The translations under genes were made by a program, and so were the position numbers. The notes beneath the pieces were generated by a model, which saw nothing but the letters and a program-made list of their open reading frames with translations, was not told where the DNA came from and searched no databases. A stretch of 64,000 nt of DNA from Bacillota bacterium (lineage in GTDB: Bacteria; Bacillota; Clostridia; Tissierellales; Gottschalkiaceae): assembly GCA_023420895.1 (NCBI GenBank), contig JAEZUY010000041.1, positions 31,142 through 95,141 on the forward strand, given 5' to 3'. This document shows positions 8,060 to 17,255 of this stretch, piece after piece; within the stretch, counting starts at the first letter, position 1, and each line of letters begins with the position of its first letter.

Positions 8060-8450
8060 TAACTTCCCTCCCCACCACAAAAGTTCCGTAAACACTTGTT
8101 AGCTCATAAATCAAAATCAACTCTCCTGGTTCTATTTCTATAGCTAATCTGTCTTTTATTCCGGTCACTTCTTCATATTTTTTAAGCATGTTTTCTACTC
8201 TAAAGTCTATTTTAGCCACTATAAAGGTTGGTGGCTGTCCTAATAGATCTCTAGTTTTTATTCCGTAGTTCCAACTAAAAATGGAATACTCAAATTTTTC
8301 TGTTTCTAATTCCAGCTGTAAACGTTGTAGCAGTGCTTCTTTCTCATCTATAATTTTTTCTGTAACATCTCCATCTTTAATCTGCCATGTTCTATTTTCT
8401 TTTTTTAGTTTGCTTTTAACTCCATACGGATTGCGTGTTTCCGGTAGCAT
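8046..8450 (-). CDS. Baseplate protein XkdS-like (DUF2634)
   Basis: This 134-residue protein contains KIIDEKEALLQRLQLELETEKFEYSIFSWNYGI, the characteristic stretch of DUF2634/gp25-like proteins that shape the baseplate around the tube. It sits between the DUF2577 and baseplate J genes exactly as XkdS does in PBSX. It starts at ATG 8450, directly abutting the previous stop. Confidence 0.88.
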   Translation of the reverse strand: MLPETRNPYGVKSKLKKENRTWQIKDGDVTEKIIDEKEALLQRLQLELETEKFEYSIFSWNYGIKTRDLLGQPPTFIVAKIDFRVENMLKKYEEVTGIKDRLAIEIEPGELILIYELTSVYGTFVVGREVNGAS

Positions 8451-8747
8451 TTAACCACCTCTCTTTTTATATAAAAAATAGAATCTTTGTCCACCACTAT
8501 CTCTTAAGAACGTATAAGTGGCGCCTTCTTCATATTCATATTTCTTTATGCTTCCTTCAGCGTGAATATGAGGTAAAAAAATAGGATCCGGCAAGACAAT
8601 AAAAGCCGAATTCACACTAAAATCTAATTTTTTATCTGTTTTACAAACAAATCTGTTATTAATATAAACAAATTCTCTTATTTCTGTAAGTTTTAAAGAG
8701 TTTATTACTCCTAAAACAGCTTCTTTTATTATATCTAATGTAGTCAT
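8451..8747 (-). CDS. XkdR-like protein (DUF2577)
   Basis: This 98-residue protein has IVLPDPIFLPHIH in the middle and GATYTFLRDSGGQRFYFLYK near the end, the latter typical of DUF2577. It lies between XkdQ and XkdS homologues, as in PBSX/skin. The family is a small baseplate component of unknown detailed function. Confidence 0.85.
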   Translation of the reverse strand: MTTLDIIKEAVLGVINSLKLTEIREFVYINNRFVCKTDKKLDFSVNSAFIVLPDPIFLPHIHAEGSIKKYEYEEGATYTFLRDSGGQRFYFLYKKRGG

Positions 8748-8749
8748 TT

Positions 8750-10699
8750 TTATACTATTCTCCTCACAACGCTGTAGTTGCCTAATGTAGCTTCCCTTAT
8801 ATAGTCTCCTGTCTGCGGACTATGTATATATTTTCCATCTCCTATATACATTCCAACGTGATAAGTTGCACCTCTTGTTCCCCAAAAGACAAGATCTCCA
8901 GGTTCTAGCGTCTGTCCTGTAACGTCTATACCAGCGTATTCCTGGCTTGTTGTAACTCTGGGTATAGAAATTCCACATTCCGCGTATACATATTGAACAA
9001 ATCCTGAACAATCGAATCCGTTAGGAGTGGTTCCGCCCCAAACGTAATAAATTCCTTTATACTTAAAAGCCGTTTGTACTAACTGTTGCTGTATCCCGCT
9101 CGCTTGCATTCTAGGCTGTTCTTGTGCGCTAAATTCTTCATAAAATCTTTTTGCAGAATTGTATCTATTAAGCATTCCGTCCCAGTTAGAGTTTTTATCA
9201 TCAGAGCGTATGTAATAGTCATGTAGCTGGTCGGTGGCATATTTATGATCCTTGTCTATATTTTTATATCCTTCTATCCCTACGGGTGGCACTCCGCCGG
9301 TTCCGCTCTCAAATTCCCAGATAAAATATTCTAGCTGTGTATAAACGTCTGCCAAGTCTTTTCCGTTTTGCGCCGCCCAATTTTCTATAGCAGTCCTTCT
9401 GCTTCCTGTCCACTGTATAAGTCCATATCCTCTAGTGCCGTAAGCCTTTGGCACTGCTTCTACTAGCGTTGGGTTGAATCCGCATTCTTGTTGGATATTT
9501 CCCATAACTCCCGCCGTTGCAGCCTGGCTATAACCATGCTGTCTAAAGTAGTTCCAAACCTTAACTTGGATGCTGTCTCCTGGAACTCCGCCCGCCATGC
9601 TAGTTTCTCCAATTGTTTCTGTACTTCCCACTTCTTCCGTTGCTTCTAGCTCTGGTTCTTTCCAAACAAATGTTCCAGATAGATCCACTGCCGGTAAGAA
9701 GTCCTGGTTTAATAGCTCCAAGTCCATTAAATGGGAGCCATCTCTAAACTTATGGACTACGGTATCTACCATCATATATGTTATTAGATCTAGATCTCCT
9801 AAAGCGGGCATATATATTTGCAGTAATGTGCCTGGTCTAACTCCAATATGTCCATACACACCTGTTAACTTTAACGTTCTTTGCTTTCTATTTACTCTAT
9901 TCAGCACTTCTTTTACTTTTGTGTTTAAATCTATTGAAGTGTTGTCTTTTGCTGTGTACTGCAGTATCCCCCAATTTTTAGAGGTGTCTCTTCCTGTGCC
10001 CTTTGCATCTTCTACAATTTCTCCACTTTCCGTTACTATCTTAATCCTGTTATACACTCCAGAATCTATGGAGGATTGATACTCATAACCTTCCATAAAT
10101 TCTCTTGTTATTACATAATCGTCCAATTTTAAATCTTCTAGTGCTTTAAGGTATATCTTTCCGCCTATGTCCATTAAAATATACATTTTATCTTCTGCTA
10201 TTCTGGTTTCTGTTTCTGCGTTGGATAGCATTTCTAAATATTCTGCATTTTCTTCTATTTTATCTGCTAGTATATGTTCTGTCTCCGCTATCTCTCCGCT
10301 TATAAGATTTCTTTCTTCTATTATGTCTTTTAAAAGCTGCGAATAGGTTTTACCGCCTTCTATTTTATAAGTATCTTTATTTTTAAGGTATCTTAACTGG
10401 TCGTATGCAGTTGTTAATATCGTTTTGTTTCTAGTATGTCCTTTTTCAAATACATATCCTACAAAAAACGGCTTGTTTCTGTTTACAGGATTCTTGTTAA
10501 TCTGTTCCAAATACAATACAACCTGGTCACCTTCGTGAAAGTTTATAATACTGTCTTTTAACACGCTAAATTCCATTGTTCCAATTGGATTATCTCTGCT
10601 TAACCTTACTTCTATTCCGTCTTTTATGTTTGGGATCATTGGTTCTTGCCCTTTTTTAAATAACTGCAGTTCTATATATCTGTTTGTTTGTTTAGCCAT
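8750..10699 (-). CDS. XkdQ-like tail hub protein fused to tail lysozyme and NlpC/P60 peptidase
   Basis: This 649-residue protein has three parts. Residues 1-350 are XkdQ-like, the hub protein below the tail tube. Residues about 375-500 look like a phage tail lysozyme domain (VWNYFRQHGYSQAATAGVMGN, then QECGFNP and YGLIQW). The last 115 residues are NlpC/P60: DCSGF (catalytic Cys), YHVGMYIG (His) and YIHSP (His). It would puncture peptidoglycan during DNA entry by cutting glycan and stem peptide. It lies next to a second XkdQ paralogue with different hydrolases. An 89-bp stretch at 10314-10402 is nearly identical to 12419-12507. Confidence 0.9.
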   Translation of the reverse strand: MAKQTNRYIELQLFKKGQEPMIPNIKDGIEVRLSRDNPIGTMEFSVLKDSIINFHEGDQVVLYLEQINKNPVNRNKPFFVGYVFEKGHTRNKTILTTAYDQLRYLKNKDTYKIEGGKTYSQLLKDIIEERNLISGEIAETEHILADKIEENAEYLEMLSNAETETRIAEDKMYILMDIGGKIYLKALEDLKLDDYVITREFMEGYEYQSSIDSGVYNRIKIVTESGEIVEDAKGTGRDTSKNWGILQYTAKDNTSIDLNTKVKEVLNRVNRKQRTLKLTGVYGHIGVRPGTLLQIYMPALGDLDLITYMMVDTVVHKFRDGSHLMDLELLNQDFLPAVDLSGTFVWKEPELEATEEVGSTETIGETSMAGGVPGDSIQVKVWNYFRQHGYSQAATAGVMGNIQQECGFNPTLVEAVPKAYGTRGYGLIQWTGSRRTAIENWAAQNGKDLADVYTQLEYFIWEFESGTGGVPPVGIEGYKNIDKDHKYATDQLHDYYIRSDDKNSNWDGMLNRYNSAKRFYEEFSAQEQPRMQASGIQQQLVQTAFKYKGIYYVWGGTTPNGFDCSGFVQYVYAECGISIPRVTTSQEYAGIDVTGQTLEPGDLVFWGTRGATYHVGMYIGDGKYIHSPQTGDYIREATLGNYSVVRRIV

Positions 10700-10710
10700 A
10701 TATATTACTC

Positions 10711-12792
10711 CTAAGTATCCGATAAATATCTTACTATTTGGTCTGTTCTAAATGCCATTGTCCCCCATGGTCTAACGTGTCTCCTGAATGCAATCTTACT
10801 TCCACAACAGCCGCCAGATTCCACAAGCCAACCGGGAGCAGCATGCATCATAACGTGTCCATTAGCTCCGCCCGCGTAACCATTAAAATAGATATCTCCT
10901 ATTTTAAGCTCATCTTTGCTTATTATTCTAAAAGTATTAATATTATTATGATTCAAAAACTGGGGTACTGTATACCCTCCTATATCTATTCCTATAGTGT
11001 TGTAATAAACATGTCTAACAAAAAAACTGCAATCAGAGTTCTTTAATTGTTCTGGAGGTGTATTTATGCTTTCATAAGGCGGACTTTGATAAGGAATTCC
11101 TAAATATCTAGTAGCTTCTAGAATAAGTTTCTTTCTTCTTATATCTGGCTCCGCAGCTACTGCATCTCTTACTTCTTGCGGAACAGCGTCTGTGTAGAAA
11201 TTAGGATATCTGCTCATATCTATTTCTCCTATATCTCCAATATCTCCAGCTCCATCTGTAACAGTTACAACAGATTCTGGCTCAAATATGCTTCCAAAGT
11301 TAGCGCCTATTTCATCTATAAAGCTTTGAACCATATTGCCCCAGTTTGCGTTTTGCGGGTTATCATACACTGGCGCATATATTCCGCCAAGATCGTCAAG
11401 TGTTAGAGTTGCTTTAGTTTTGCCTGTTTCGGATATGGCTTGTTCTGTCAAATTCTTAACTGTTCGGGCTGTAGATTCTATCCCTTCTTTTAAAGTTCCA
11501 AAAGTCATCCATCCGTTGCTTCCCCTCAGCCCCCCTGGGTTATTGTGATTTCTAAATAAATTAGATGTACCTCGTCCTGTTTCCATCATCATTATTGCTG
11601 TAAGCAGCACAGGATTTATTCCGTTTTTTTCTGCCGCTTCTACAATGTCGCTTGTCGTACCTTTAAACGGCGTCTTATCCACATATTCTTGTAATAGAGA
11701 AAAGCCATATTTAAACGCATACGTAACATTAGTTGTTCCACCTCCACCAGCGCTTTTAACTGGCTTAGGGTCTTTCCAAACAAACGTTCCGGATAGATCC
11801 ACTGCCGGCATAAAGTCTTCATTAAGAAGCTCTAAATCTGTAAAATGGTATCCGTCTCCCAGTTTGTGCACAGCTCTAGTTATTAACATATAAGATACTA
11901 GGTTTATGTCTCCCAAACCCGGCATGTTTACTGGTACCAGATTCCCGGCTCTATATTCTGTGTTGCCCTTTAGTCCTTTCAAGCTAAGTGTTCTCTGTTT
12001 TTTCTTAACTCTTTTTAATACTCCATCCACTACGCTGTCTATGTTGGGGGTCTGGTTGTCTTTTGCCGTATACTGCAATATTCCCCACTTCTCTATAAGA
12101 TCTGTATCTTCTGCAACGCTTTCTTGTCCTTCTGGCCTTATAATTCTTATTCTGTTATAAACACCGTCATCAATACTTGTGGTGTAGTCGTAATCTTGCA
12201 TTTTGTTATATTCTATTATTTCATCTAACTTGTTTAAGCTGTTTATATTTTTAAGACATATCTTCCCAGCCCTGTCATATAGGATATACATCTGCTCACT
12301 GCTTATCGTAGTTGCATCGCTCGCTTCCATAAGCATTTCTAAATATTCTTTGTTTTCATGTATTTTGGGCGGGATTTCCTGTTCTGTTTCGTCAATTTCT
12401 CCGCCTATCAAATTTCTCTCTTCTATTATGTCTTTTAGAAGCTGCGAATAGGTTTTACCGCCTTCTATTTTATAAGTATCTTTATTTTTAAGGTATCTTA
12501 ACTGGTCATAACACAATACTTTTATTTGTTTAGTGCTGTTATGTGTTTTAGTAAAGACATATCCAACAAAAAAGGGCTCATCTTCTAACCCTTTTTTATT
12601 AGCGCCTAAATAGAGCCTAACACAGTCCCCTTCATGAAAATCGATAACTCCGTCTTTTAAAACGCTAAACTCCATTGTTCCAACTACGTTTTTATAATCC
12701 CATCTTACTTCTATCCCGTCTTTTACATTTGGAACATATATATTTTCTAAATCTTGTATCTGTATTTCTATTTCTCTATCTGTTAGTCTCAT
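10711..12792 (-). CDS. Second XkdQ-like hub protein fused to glucosaminidase and NlpC/P60-like domains
   Basis: This 693-residue protein repeats the XkdQ-like N-terminal part (residues 1-345, closely similar to its neighbour). It then has a glucosaminidase-type domain (about 365-500: INPVLLTAIMMMETGRGTSN with the likely catalytic Glu, NNPGGLRG). The C-terminal NlpC/P60-like domain (about 550-693) has NSDCSFFV (Cys) and GHVMMHAAP (His). This C-terminal domain is more divergent than in the other copy. It overlaps the LysM gene upstream by 4 bp. Its role should be local wall digestion at the tail tip. The tandem arrangement points to gene duplication and swapping of enzymatic cargo. Confidence 0.88.
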   Translation of the reverse strand: MRLTDREIEIQIQDLENIYVPNVKDGIEVRWDYKNVVGTMEFSVLKDGVIDFHEGDCVRLYLGANKKGLEDEPFFVGYVFTKTHNSTKQIKVLCYDQLRYLKNKDTYKIEGGKTYSQLLKDIIEERNLIGGEIDETEQEIPPKIHENKEYLEMLMEASDATTISSEQMYILYDRAGKICLKNINSLNKLDEIIEYNKMQDYDYTTSIDDGVYNRIRIIRPEGQESVAEDTDLIEKWGILQYTAKDNQTPNIDSVVDGVLKRVKKKQRTLSLKGLKGNTEYRAGNLVPVNMPGLGDINLVSYMLITRAVHKLGDGYHFTDLELLNEDFMPAVDLSGTFVWKDPKPVKSAGGGGTTNVTYAFKYGFSLLQEYVDKTPFKGTTSDIVEAAEKNGINPVLLTAIMMMETGRGTSNLFRNHNNPGGLRGSNGWMTFGTLKEGIESTARTVKNLTEQAISETGKTKATLTLDDLGGIYAPVYDNPQNANWGNMVQSFIDEIGANFGSIFEPESVVTVTDGAGDIGDIGEIDMSRYPNFYTDAVPQEVRDAVAAEPDIRRKKLILEATRYLGIPYQSPPYESINTPPEQLKNSDCSFFVRHVYYNTIGIDIGGYTVPQFLNHNNINTFRIISKDELKIGDIYFNGYAGGANGHVMMHAAPGWLVESGGCCGSKIAFRRHVRPWGTMAFRTDQIVRYLSDT

Positions 12793-13682
12793 TTTAAGAT
12801 TAACACCTGCCCTACGGATAAGATGTTAGGATCTGGCATGTTGTTCCATTTTGCTATGTCCACATATTTCATAGGATCTCCATAATGTCTGTTCGCTATA
12901 GCCCAAAGTGTATCTCCATAAACCACTGTATATGTTTCTGTGTTTTCGTCTATTTCTGCTTCTTCCGGTTCTTCCACATTTTCTATTTCTTCTGTAACAC
13001 TAGCATCTCCGCCTGGATTGTCCTGTCCTTCTCCTTCCAAGCTAACTTTAAGTGTTTCTGTAAGCTCATATTTTTTAAACTTTAGTTCTATTACTAAATC
13101 TCTATAATTTTTAGCATCTTCTATAATAGTATAGTCCTCTAAGGTGCAGTACATAACACTGTTGCTCATTCCGTCATAAATGGGATCATCCGTTCTTATT
13201 ATTGCAAGTTCTATAATATGCTTTCTGTTTCTGGTCTTTAGATTGTCTAATAGACTTATCCAGCCTCTCTGATCTAAAAACCATCTCGCTTTAGTATACT
13301 TAACTTGTTTTGTGAGGTCGGAATCCTTATGCGGGATTATTACGTTCATTGTCAACTCTGCAAGTCCAGGAAACTTAATTACATTAAACTCCCCTCCATG
13401 CGCCAAATCTACAGTCTCATTTCTGCTCTTATGCTTAATTTCTATATTGTTTGGCGGGAATGGAAGTCTTGCATTATTTATATAGACATCATATGCGTTT
13501 TTATTGTTAGATGGTTTATGGCTTCCATATGTAACATACCTTTTCGCTTTTATATCTTCATCTCTATGTTCCCAAAAGAATTCTGCAACATTAGAAACAG
13601 TTGCATCTATTCCTTCATAATAAAAAAAGCGCTGTACTATCTCTTCATAGTTTAGCGCTTTATGCTCTCTTCTATCGCTCAT
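12789..13682 (-). CDS. XkdP-like tail protein with C-terminal LysM domain
   Basis: This 297-residue protein ends with a LysM repeat (TYTVVYGDTLWAIANRHYGDP, then NILSVGQVLILK), which in PBSX XkdP joins tape measure to hub and may touch peptidoglycan. Before it is an acidic Glu-rich linker (about 222-245). The main body has the XkdP-like FPPNNIEIKHKSRNETVDLAHGG, in which a LysM-bearing tail protein packs on the tube. It overlaps tape measure and XkdQ genes by 1 and 4 bases. Confidence 0.9.
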   Translation of the reverse strand: MSDRREHKALNYEEIVQRFFYYEGIDATVSNVAEFFWEHRDEDIKAKRYVTYGSHKPSNNKNAYDVYINNARLPFPPNNIEIKHKSRNETVDLAHGGEFNVIKFPGLAELTMNVIIPHKDSDLTKQVKYTKARWFLDQRGWISLLDNLKTRNRKHIIELAIIRTDDPIYDGMSNSVMYCTLEDYTIIEDAKNYRDLVIELKFKKYELTETLKVSLEGEGQDNPGGDASVTEEIENVEEPEEAEIDENTETYTVVYGDTLWAIANRHYGDPMKYVDIAKWNNMPDPNILSVGQVLILK

Positions 13683-16135
13683 TATATAATGCTCAATCCT
13701 CCTATCCCGCTTTTAAGCTCTCTTTGTAACTGCTGATTAAATTCTCTTACTAAATCTCTATGATCCTCCGGACTGTTAATGTCTCCAAAGCTGTTATCTA
13801 TGTTTATGTTTATATCTCCAAGCTTTAAATATTGAAGCGCTCTATGCATTGCTGCATCTTTTAAGTACGCTAGGTTTTCATTCGTAATTTGGAGCCCGTC
13901 TTTTATTGCTTTCGTATTTTCTTCTGTTCCTTTATTGGCTTTGGCAATGTCCTTAAGTGCTCTTCCTAGGGACGGTGATTTTCCACTGCCACTGCCCCCA
14001 CCGGCTCCGCCTTCATCTGCTAATCCTTCTGGTTTTATTCCGTATTTGTCCAGTCCAGCGCTTCCAAACTGGTCTAAATAGTCGCTCCCGAATTTATCTA
14101 AAGATTCTGATGCGCCTTCTATTTTGTCTATAAGTTTATTTGCCCAGTCCAGTCCTCTGCTTTCTATCTCTTCTCCCGTTAGAACATGCTTTTTATGTCC
14201 TCCAAGATCTATTCTCTCTGGCGCAGACGGTTTTATTCTTCCTAGAAAACCTCTAGCACTGCTTATAGCTCCCCCGCCAAGGGTGGGTGCGCTTAAATTA
14301 GCAGATATAGAAATAGGGTCTTTTCCTAAACCTTCTCTAATTTTATTTACAGCCCCTATAATTGCATTAGCTCCGGCATTTACTTTACTTACCCAGCCAT
14401 CTACCATTTCCTGTACTGCGCTCAATCCAGCTTCCGCCATACTTACCATTGCATCTGCTAATTCCCATATTTTATTAATTATCTTATAAATTGTATCTTG
14501 GAATCCATTGCCAAGCATTTCTAAGAAATCTACCGCAGTATTCCACATACTGGCATAACCATTTTGGAAGAAGGCTATAAACTTGCTTAAATTAACTGCT
14601 ATGTTTTGTATTACTACTTGCCAGGTTATTCCCATTGCAATAGTTCTGTTAATTACAAGGTTAATAACCATAGCTATTCCAGCCACAGCTAAGACTAGTC
14701 CTAATGTAATTGGCAGTGTAATGGCCTGTAACATTAAAAATGCGGCTGCTAAACCTATAACAGCGCCAACCAAAACGACACCTGCTATAATTGCCACCAC
14801 GGTTAATACACGTTTAACTACATCCCAGTGCGCTACCACAAATTCAGCTGTTGTTATCAGCATTGTAACTACTAGATTCAGTCCCATTAAAGCAAAATCT
14901 ATAACTCTTTTAATTCCGCTCATTATCTGCTGTCCGGTGTCCGATCCTAAAAACGTTGCAATTTTTGCTTTAATTCCGCCCATTCCTTCATCTGCATGTC
15001 TTAAAATCTGTTCTTTTGCATGTTCAAAGGTTATTGGAAAATTACCGATAGTTGCATTAATATCTTCTGCGTTGTTTAACAGCGCATTTTTAAGAACGTC
15101 TGCTGTAATTATTCCTTGTTCTCCAAGCTGTTTAATACTTCCTATAGGTGCATCCAGTTCTTTTTCTATCATTCTTGCAATTGCGGGTGCGTGTTCTAGC
15201 ACTGCATTAAGTTCTTGTCCTCTAAGAACTCCCATTCCTAGTGCTTGAGATATCTGAAGGTTTGCTGCAGCTACTCCACTTGCAACCGTTCCGGATGTAA
15301 CATAAACCTTATTGAGTGTTTCTGTAAAATCTAATAGCTCCTGAGTATTTGCAAAAACATGAGACGCATTATTTCCAAAAGCAATAGCTGTGTCCGTAAA
15401 CTCTTTGAAGCTCTGTCTGCTCCGTTCGGCTCTATCTCCTATATTTGCTATTAAAGCAGAGTTAGTCATTAAACCGTCGTTTATGTTAGAAATTCTTGCT
15501 GCAGTATTTATATAACTGTCCGTCTTTTGTATTAGATCTGTAAACGCTTCTTTTACAAATCTGATTCCTATAGCAGTAGCTATAAGCATTTTAACTTTAT
15601 TTGCTACTCCCATTATAGCGGTTCCAGCACTTCCTGCCGCCTGTTCTGTTCCTAGCAGTCCGCCAATCAGACCGCTCATGGCTCCGCCACTGGCTACTCC
15701 CGCTAAGGCTCCAATTGCGCCTTTAAGTCCGGATGCTAAACCTCCGGAAGCTTTACCAGTTTGTCCACTGCTTTTACTTAGCTCTTTAGCCGCTTCTTTT
15801 GCCTTACTAACATATTTATCCATACTGGAAGTCATCTTTTTAACTTCTTCTCCATGTTTGGATGCAGATTTGTTGAGTGCTGTATAACTGCTGTTTGCAC
15901 TAGCTAATTTTTTAAAGTAATTGTTAGCTTGCTGTGTTAAATTTTTAGTAGCATTAGCTTGCTGTTGTGCTTTTCTGCCTGTATTTCCTAATTGCTCATT
16001 CGCTTTTTTTATGCTCTGTCCAAAATCGCTGGACGTTTTCTCCATATTATTTAAAAATTTCATTATGCGGTTCATGGTTCCAGTTATATTTTCCGTGGCT
16101 TTAAAATTAATGCCAATATTAAAATCCTTGTCCAT
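13682..16135 (-). CDS. Tail tape measure protein
   Basis: This 817-residue protein sets tail length. Residues 1-130 are helical and Gln/Asn/Lys-rich. A Gly/Ala-rich region follows, then the tape-measure N-terminal motif region (about 200-390, QELLDFTETLNKVYVTSG, GVLRGQELNAVLEHAP). Strong hydrophobic segments lie around 412-495. The C-terminus holds a Gly-rich linker and an amphipathic tail. Its position after the frameshifted chaperone and before the LysM protein is standard. Using the rough rule of 1.5 angstrom per residue the tail would be about 120 nm. Confidence 0.93.
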   Translation of the reverse strand: MDKDFNIGINFKATENITGTMNRIMKFLNNMEKTSSDFGQSIKKANEQLGNTGRKAQQQANATKNLTQQANNYFKKLASANSSYTALNKSASKHGEEVKKMTSSMDKYVSKAKEAAKELSKSSGQTGKASGGLASGLKGAIGALAGVASGGAMSGLIGGLLGTEQAAGSAGTAIMGVANKVKMLIATAIGIRFVKEAFTDLIQKTDSYINTAARISNINDGLMTNSALIANIGDRAERSRQSFKEFTDTAIAFGNNASHVFANTQELLDFTETLNKVYVTSGTVASGVAAANLQISQALGMGVLRGQELNAVLEHAPAIARMIEKELDAPIGSIKQLGEQGIITADVLKNALLNNAEDINATIGNFPITFEHAKEQILRHADEGMGGIKAKIATFLGSDTGQQIMSGIKRVIDFALMGLNLVVTMLITTAEFVVAHWDVVKRVLTVVAIIAGVVLVGAVIGLAAAFLMLQAITLPITLGLVLAVAGIAMVINLVINRTIAMGITWQVVIQNIAVNLSKFIAFFQNGYASMWNTAVDFLEMLGNGFQDTIYKIINKIWELADAMVSMAEAGLSAVQEMVDGWVSKVNAGANAIIGAVNKIREGLGKDPISISANLSAPTLGGGAISSARGFLGRIKPSAPERIDLGGHKKHVLTGEEIESRGLDWANKLIDKIEGASESLDKFGSDYLDQFGSAGLDKYGIKPEGLADEGGAGGGSGSGKSPSLGRALKDIAKANKGTEENTKAIKDGLQITNENLAYLKDAAMHRALQYLKLGDININIDNSFGDINSPEDHRDLVREFNQQLQRELKSGIGGLSII

Positions 16136-16152
16136 TCACTCACCGCCTTTTT

Positions 16153-16344
16153 TTATTTTACACGTTTAATTCTGTTCAATTCTTCTTTTTCTTGTTTGTT
16201 TTTTTCTATAATAAAAGAAATGAGGATAGCTTTCTGCCAATCCTCATATCTTTTAAACTCCCAAGGCTTTATATTTCCATTTGTCGCCCAAAACACTCCA
16301 TACTCTGCCGTTGTCTCAAAATCGTTTTGGGCTAAAAGTTTTTT
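16153..16344 (-). other. Programmed -1 frameshift site and extension of the tail assembly chaperone (gpGT-like)
   Basis: At the end of the upstream chaperone frame the mRNA reads GTA AAA AAC TTT TAG. A_AAA_AAC at 16344-16338 is a perfect slippery heptamer in the correct phase. Slipping back one base opens a frame of 61 codons to TAA at 16155-16153, giving a 211-residue fusion. The extension contains EYGVFWATNGNIKPWEFKRYEDW and a charged tail. Such frameshifts are conserved in tail chaperones of long-tailed phages. Confidence 0.85.
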
Positions 16345-16787
16345 ACTTGATCTATTTGTTCTTCTATCGATGTAGATTCATTTAGTTTTGTTGCTATAGT
16401 GAGCAGATTGTCATACTCTCTGAACTCGCTCAACATTGCATCCAGGAGATCATACTCGGAAAATACTCCGTAGCTATCCTGCAGTTCCGCATTTTTTAAA
16501 TCTGGAAATACAACGGATTTAACTGCTAGCATTTTTGTAAATTTACCTATATCTAGGTTGCCTTTTTTAGAAGTGCATTTATCTATTATTTCCTGGTAAA
16601 CCTTGGATGTAACAGATCTGAGTTTCCACTTTATAGGCTCTCCGTTCGAATCTAGAAATGCATCTGTAACAGCTATTTCTATCTCTTTACTTGTATCTCT
16701 TTTGTTCTGTTTCATAAAGGCATTCATGTTTTGTGGTCTTTCTGGCTCCACATTTGTTGCGTTATTAACTCTATCTAAATCATTCAT
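16332..16787 (-). CDS. Tail assembly chaperone (XkdN-like, gpG product)
   Basis: This 151-residue protein has PERPQNMNAFMKQNKRDTSKEIEIAVTDAFLD near the N-terminus and LAVKSVVFPDLKNAELQDSYGV in the middle, typical of XkdN/YqbN. It binds the tape measure during tail assembly and is not part of the virion in related phages. It ends at a slippery site that produces a longer form. A ribosome site AAGGAG precedes ATG 16787, and the gene follows the tube gene by 12 bp. Confidence 0.9.
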   Translation of the reverse strand: MNDLDRVNNATNVEPERPQNMNAFMKQNKRDTSKEIEIAVTDAFLDSNGEPIKWKLRSVTSKVYQEIIDKCTSKKGNLDIGKFTKMLAVKSVVFPDLKNAELQDSYGVFSEYDLLDAMLSEFREYDNLLTIATKLNESTSIEEQIDQVKNF

Positions 16788-16799
16788 ATTTTTAACTCC

Positions 16800-17255
16800 T
16801 TATAAGCTGTATTTCGTTGGATTTTTTATGTTTCCATAAGTCCCAGACACTTCTTCTTCCAGCACTTTTGTAGAAACATCTAATTGTGCCATAACTTTTT
16901 TTGTAAGCATGCACTGCTCAAATATAGTTATTTTTTTTCCGGACGTTGTGTTTGGGTCATCGTTCGCTATCATAATGTCAAAGTATTCCATCTTCCCCGT
17001 TTCAACATACGTCATCATTATGTCTTGAAAAATAGATGAACATTCGTACAGCGTTGCTTCCCAGTTGTTTTTTGTCTTTCCCGGTCTAGTCACAGGGGTT
17101 CTACTGCCCAGTATGTCTATTTCTTCTATGTCTATATCCATATCTGCTTTAAAGTTTTTTAGGTAAAAAAGCGGTTCTCTTCTTCCGCCTCTAATAGCAT
17201 AAGCCATTCCCTCAAATCCGGATACAAAATTCTCTTCTCTCATTTTTATAGCCAT
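16800..17255 (-). CDS. Tail tube protein (XkdM-like)
   Basis: This 151-residue protein has EGMAYAIRGGRREPLFYLKNFKADMDIDIEEIDILGSR and WEATLYECSSIFQDIM, the hallmark stretches of XkdM/YqbM tail core proteins. It forms the inner tube within the sheath. It shares a base with the sheath stop upstream, giving coupled translation. Confidence 0.93.
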   Translation of the reverse strand: MAIKMREENFVSGFEGMAYAIRGGRREPLFYLKNFKADMDIDIEEIDILGSRTPVTRPGKTKNNWEATLYECSSIFQDIMMTYVETGKMEYFDIMIANDDPNTTSGKKITIFEQCMLTKKVMAQLDVSTKVLEEEVSGTYGNIKNPTKYSL

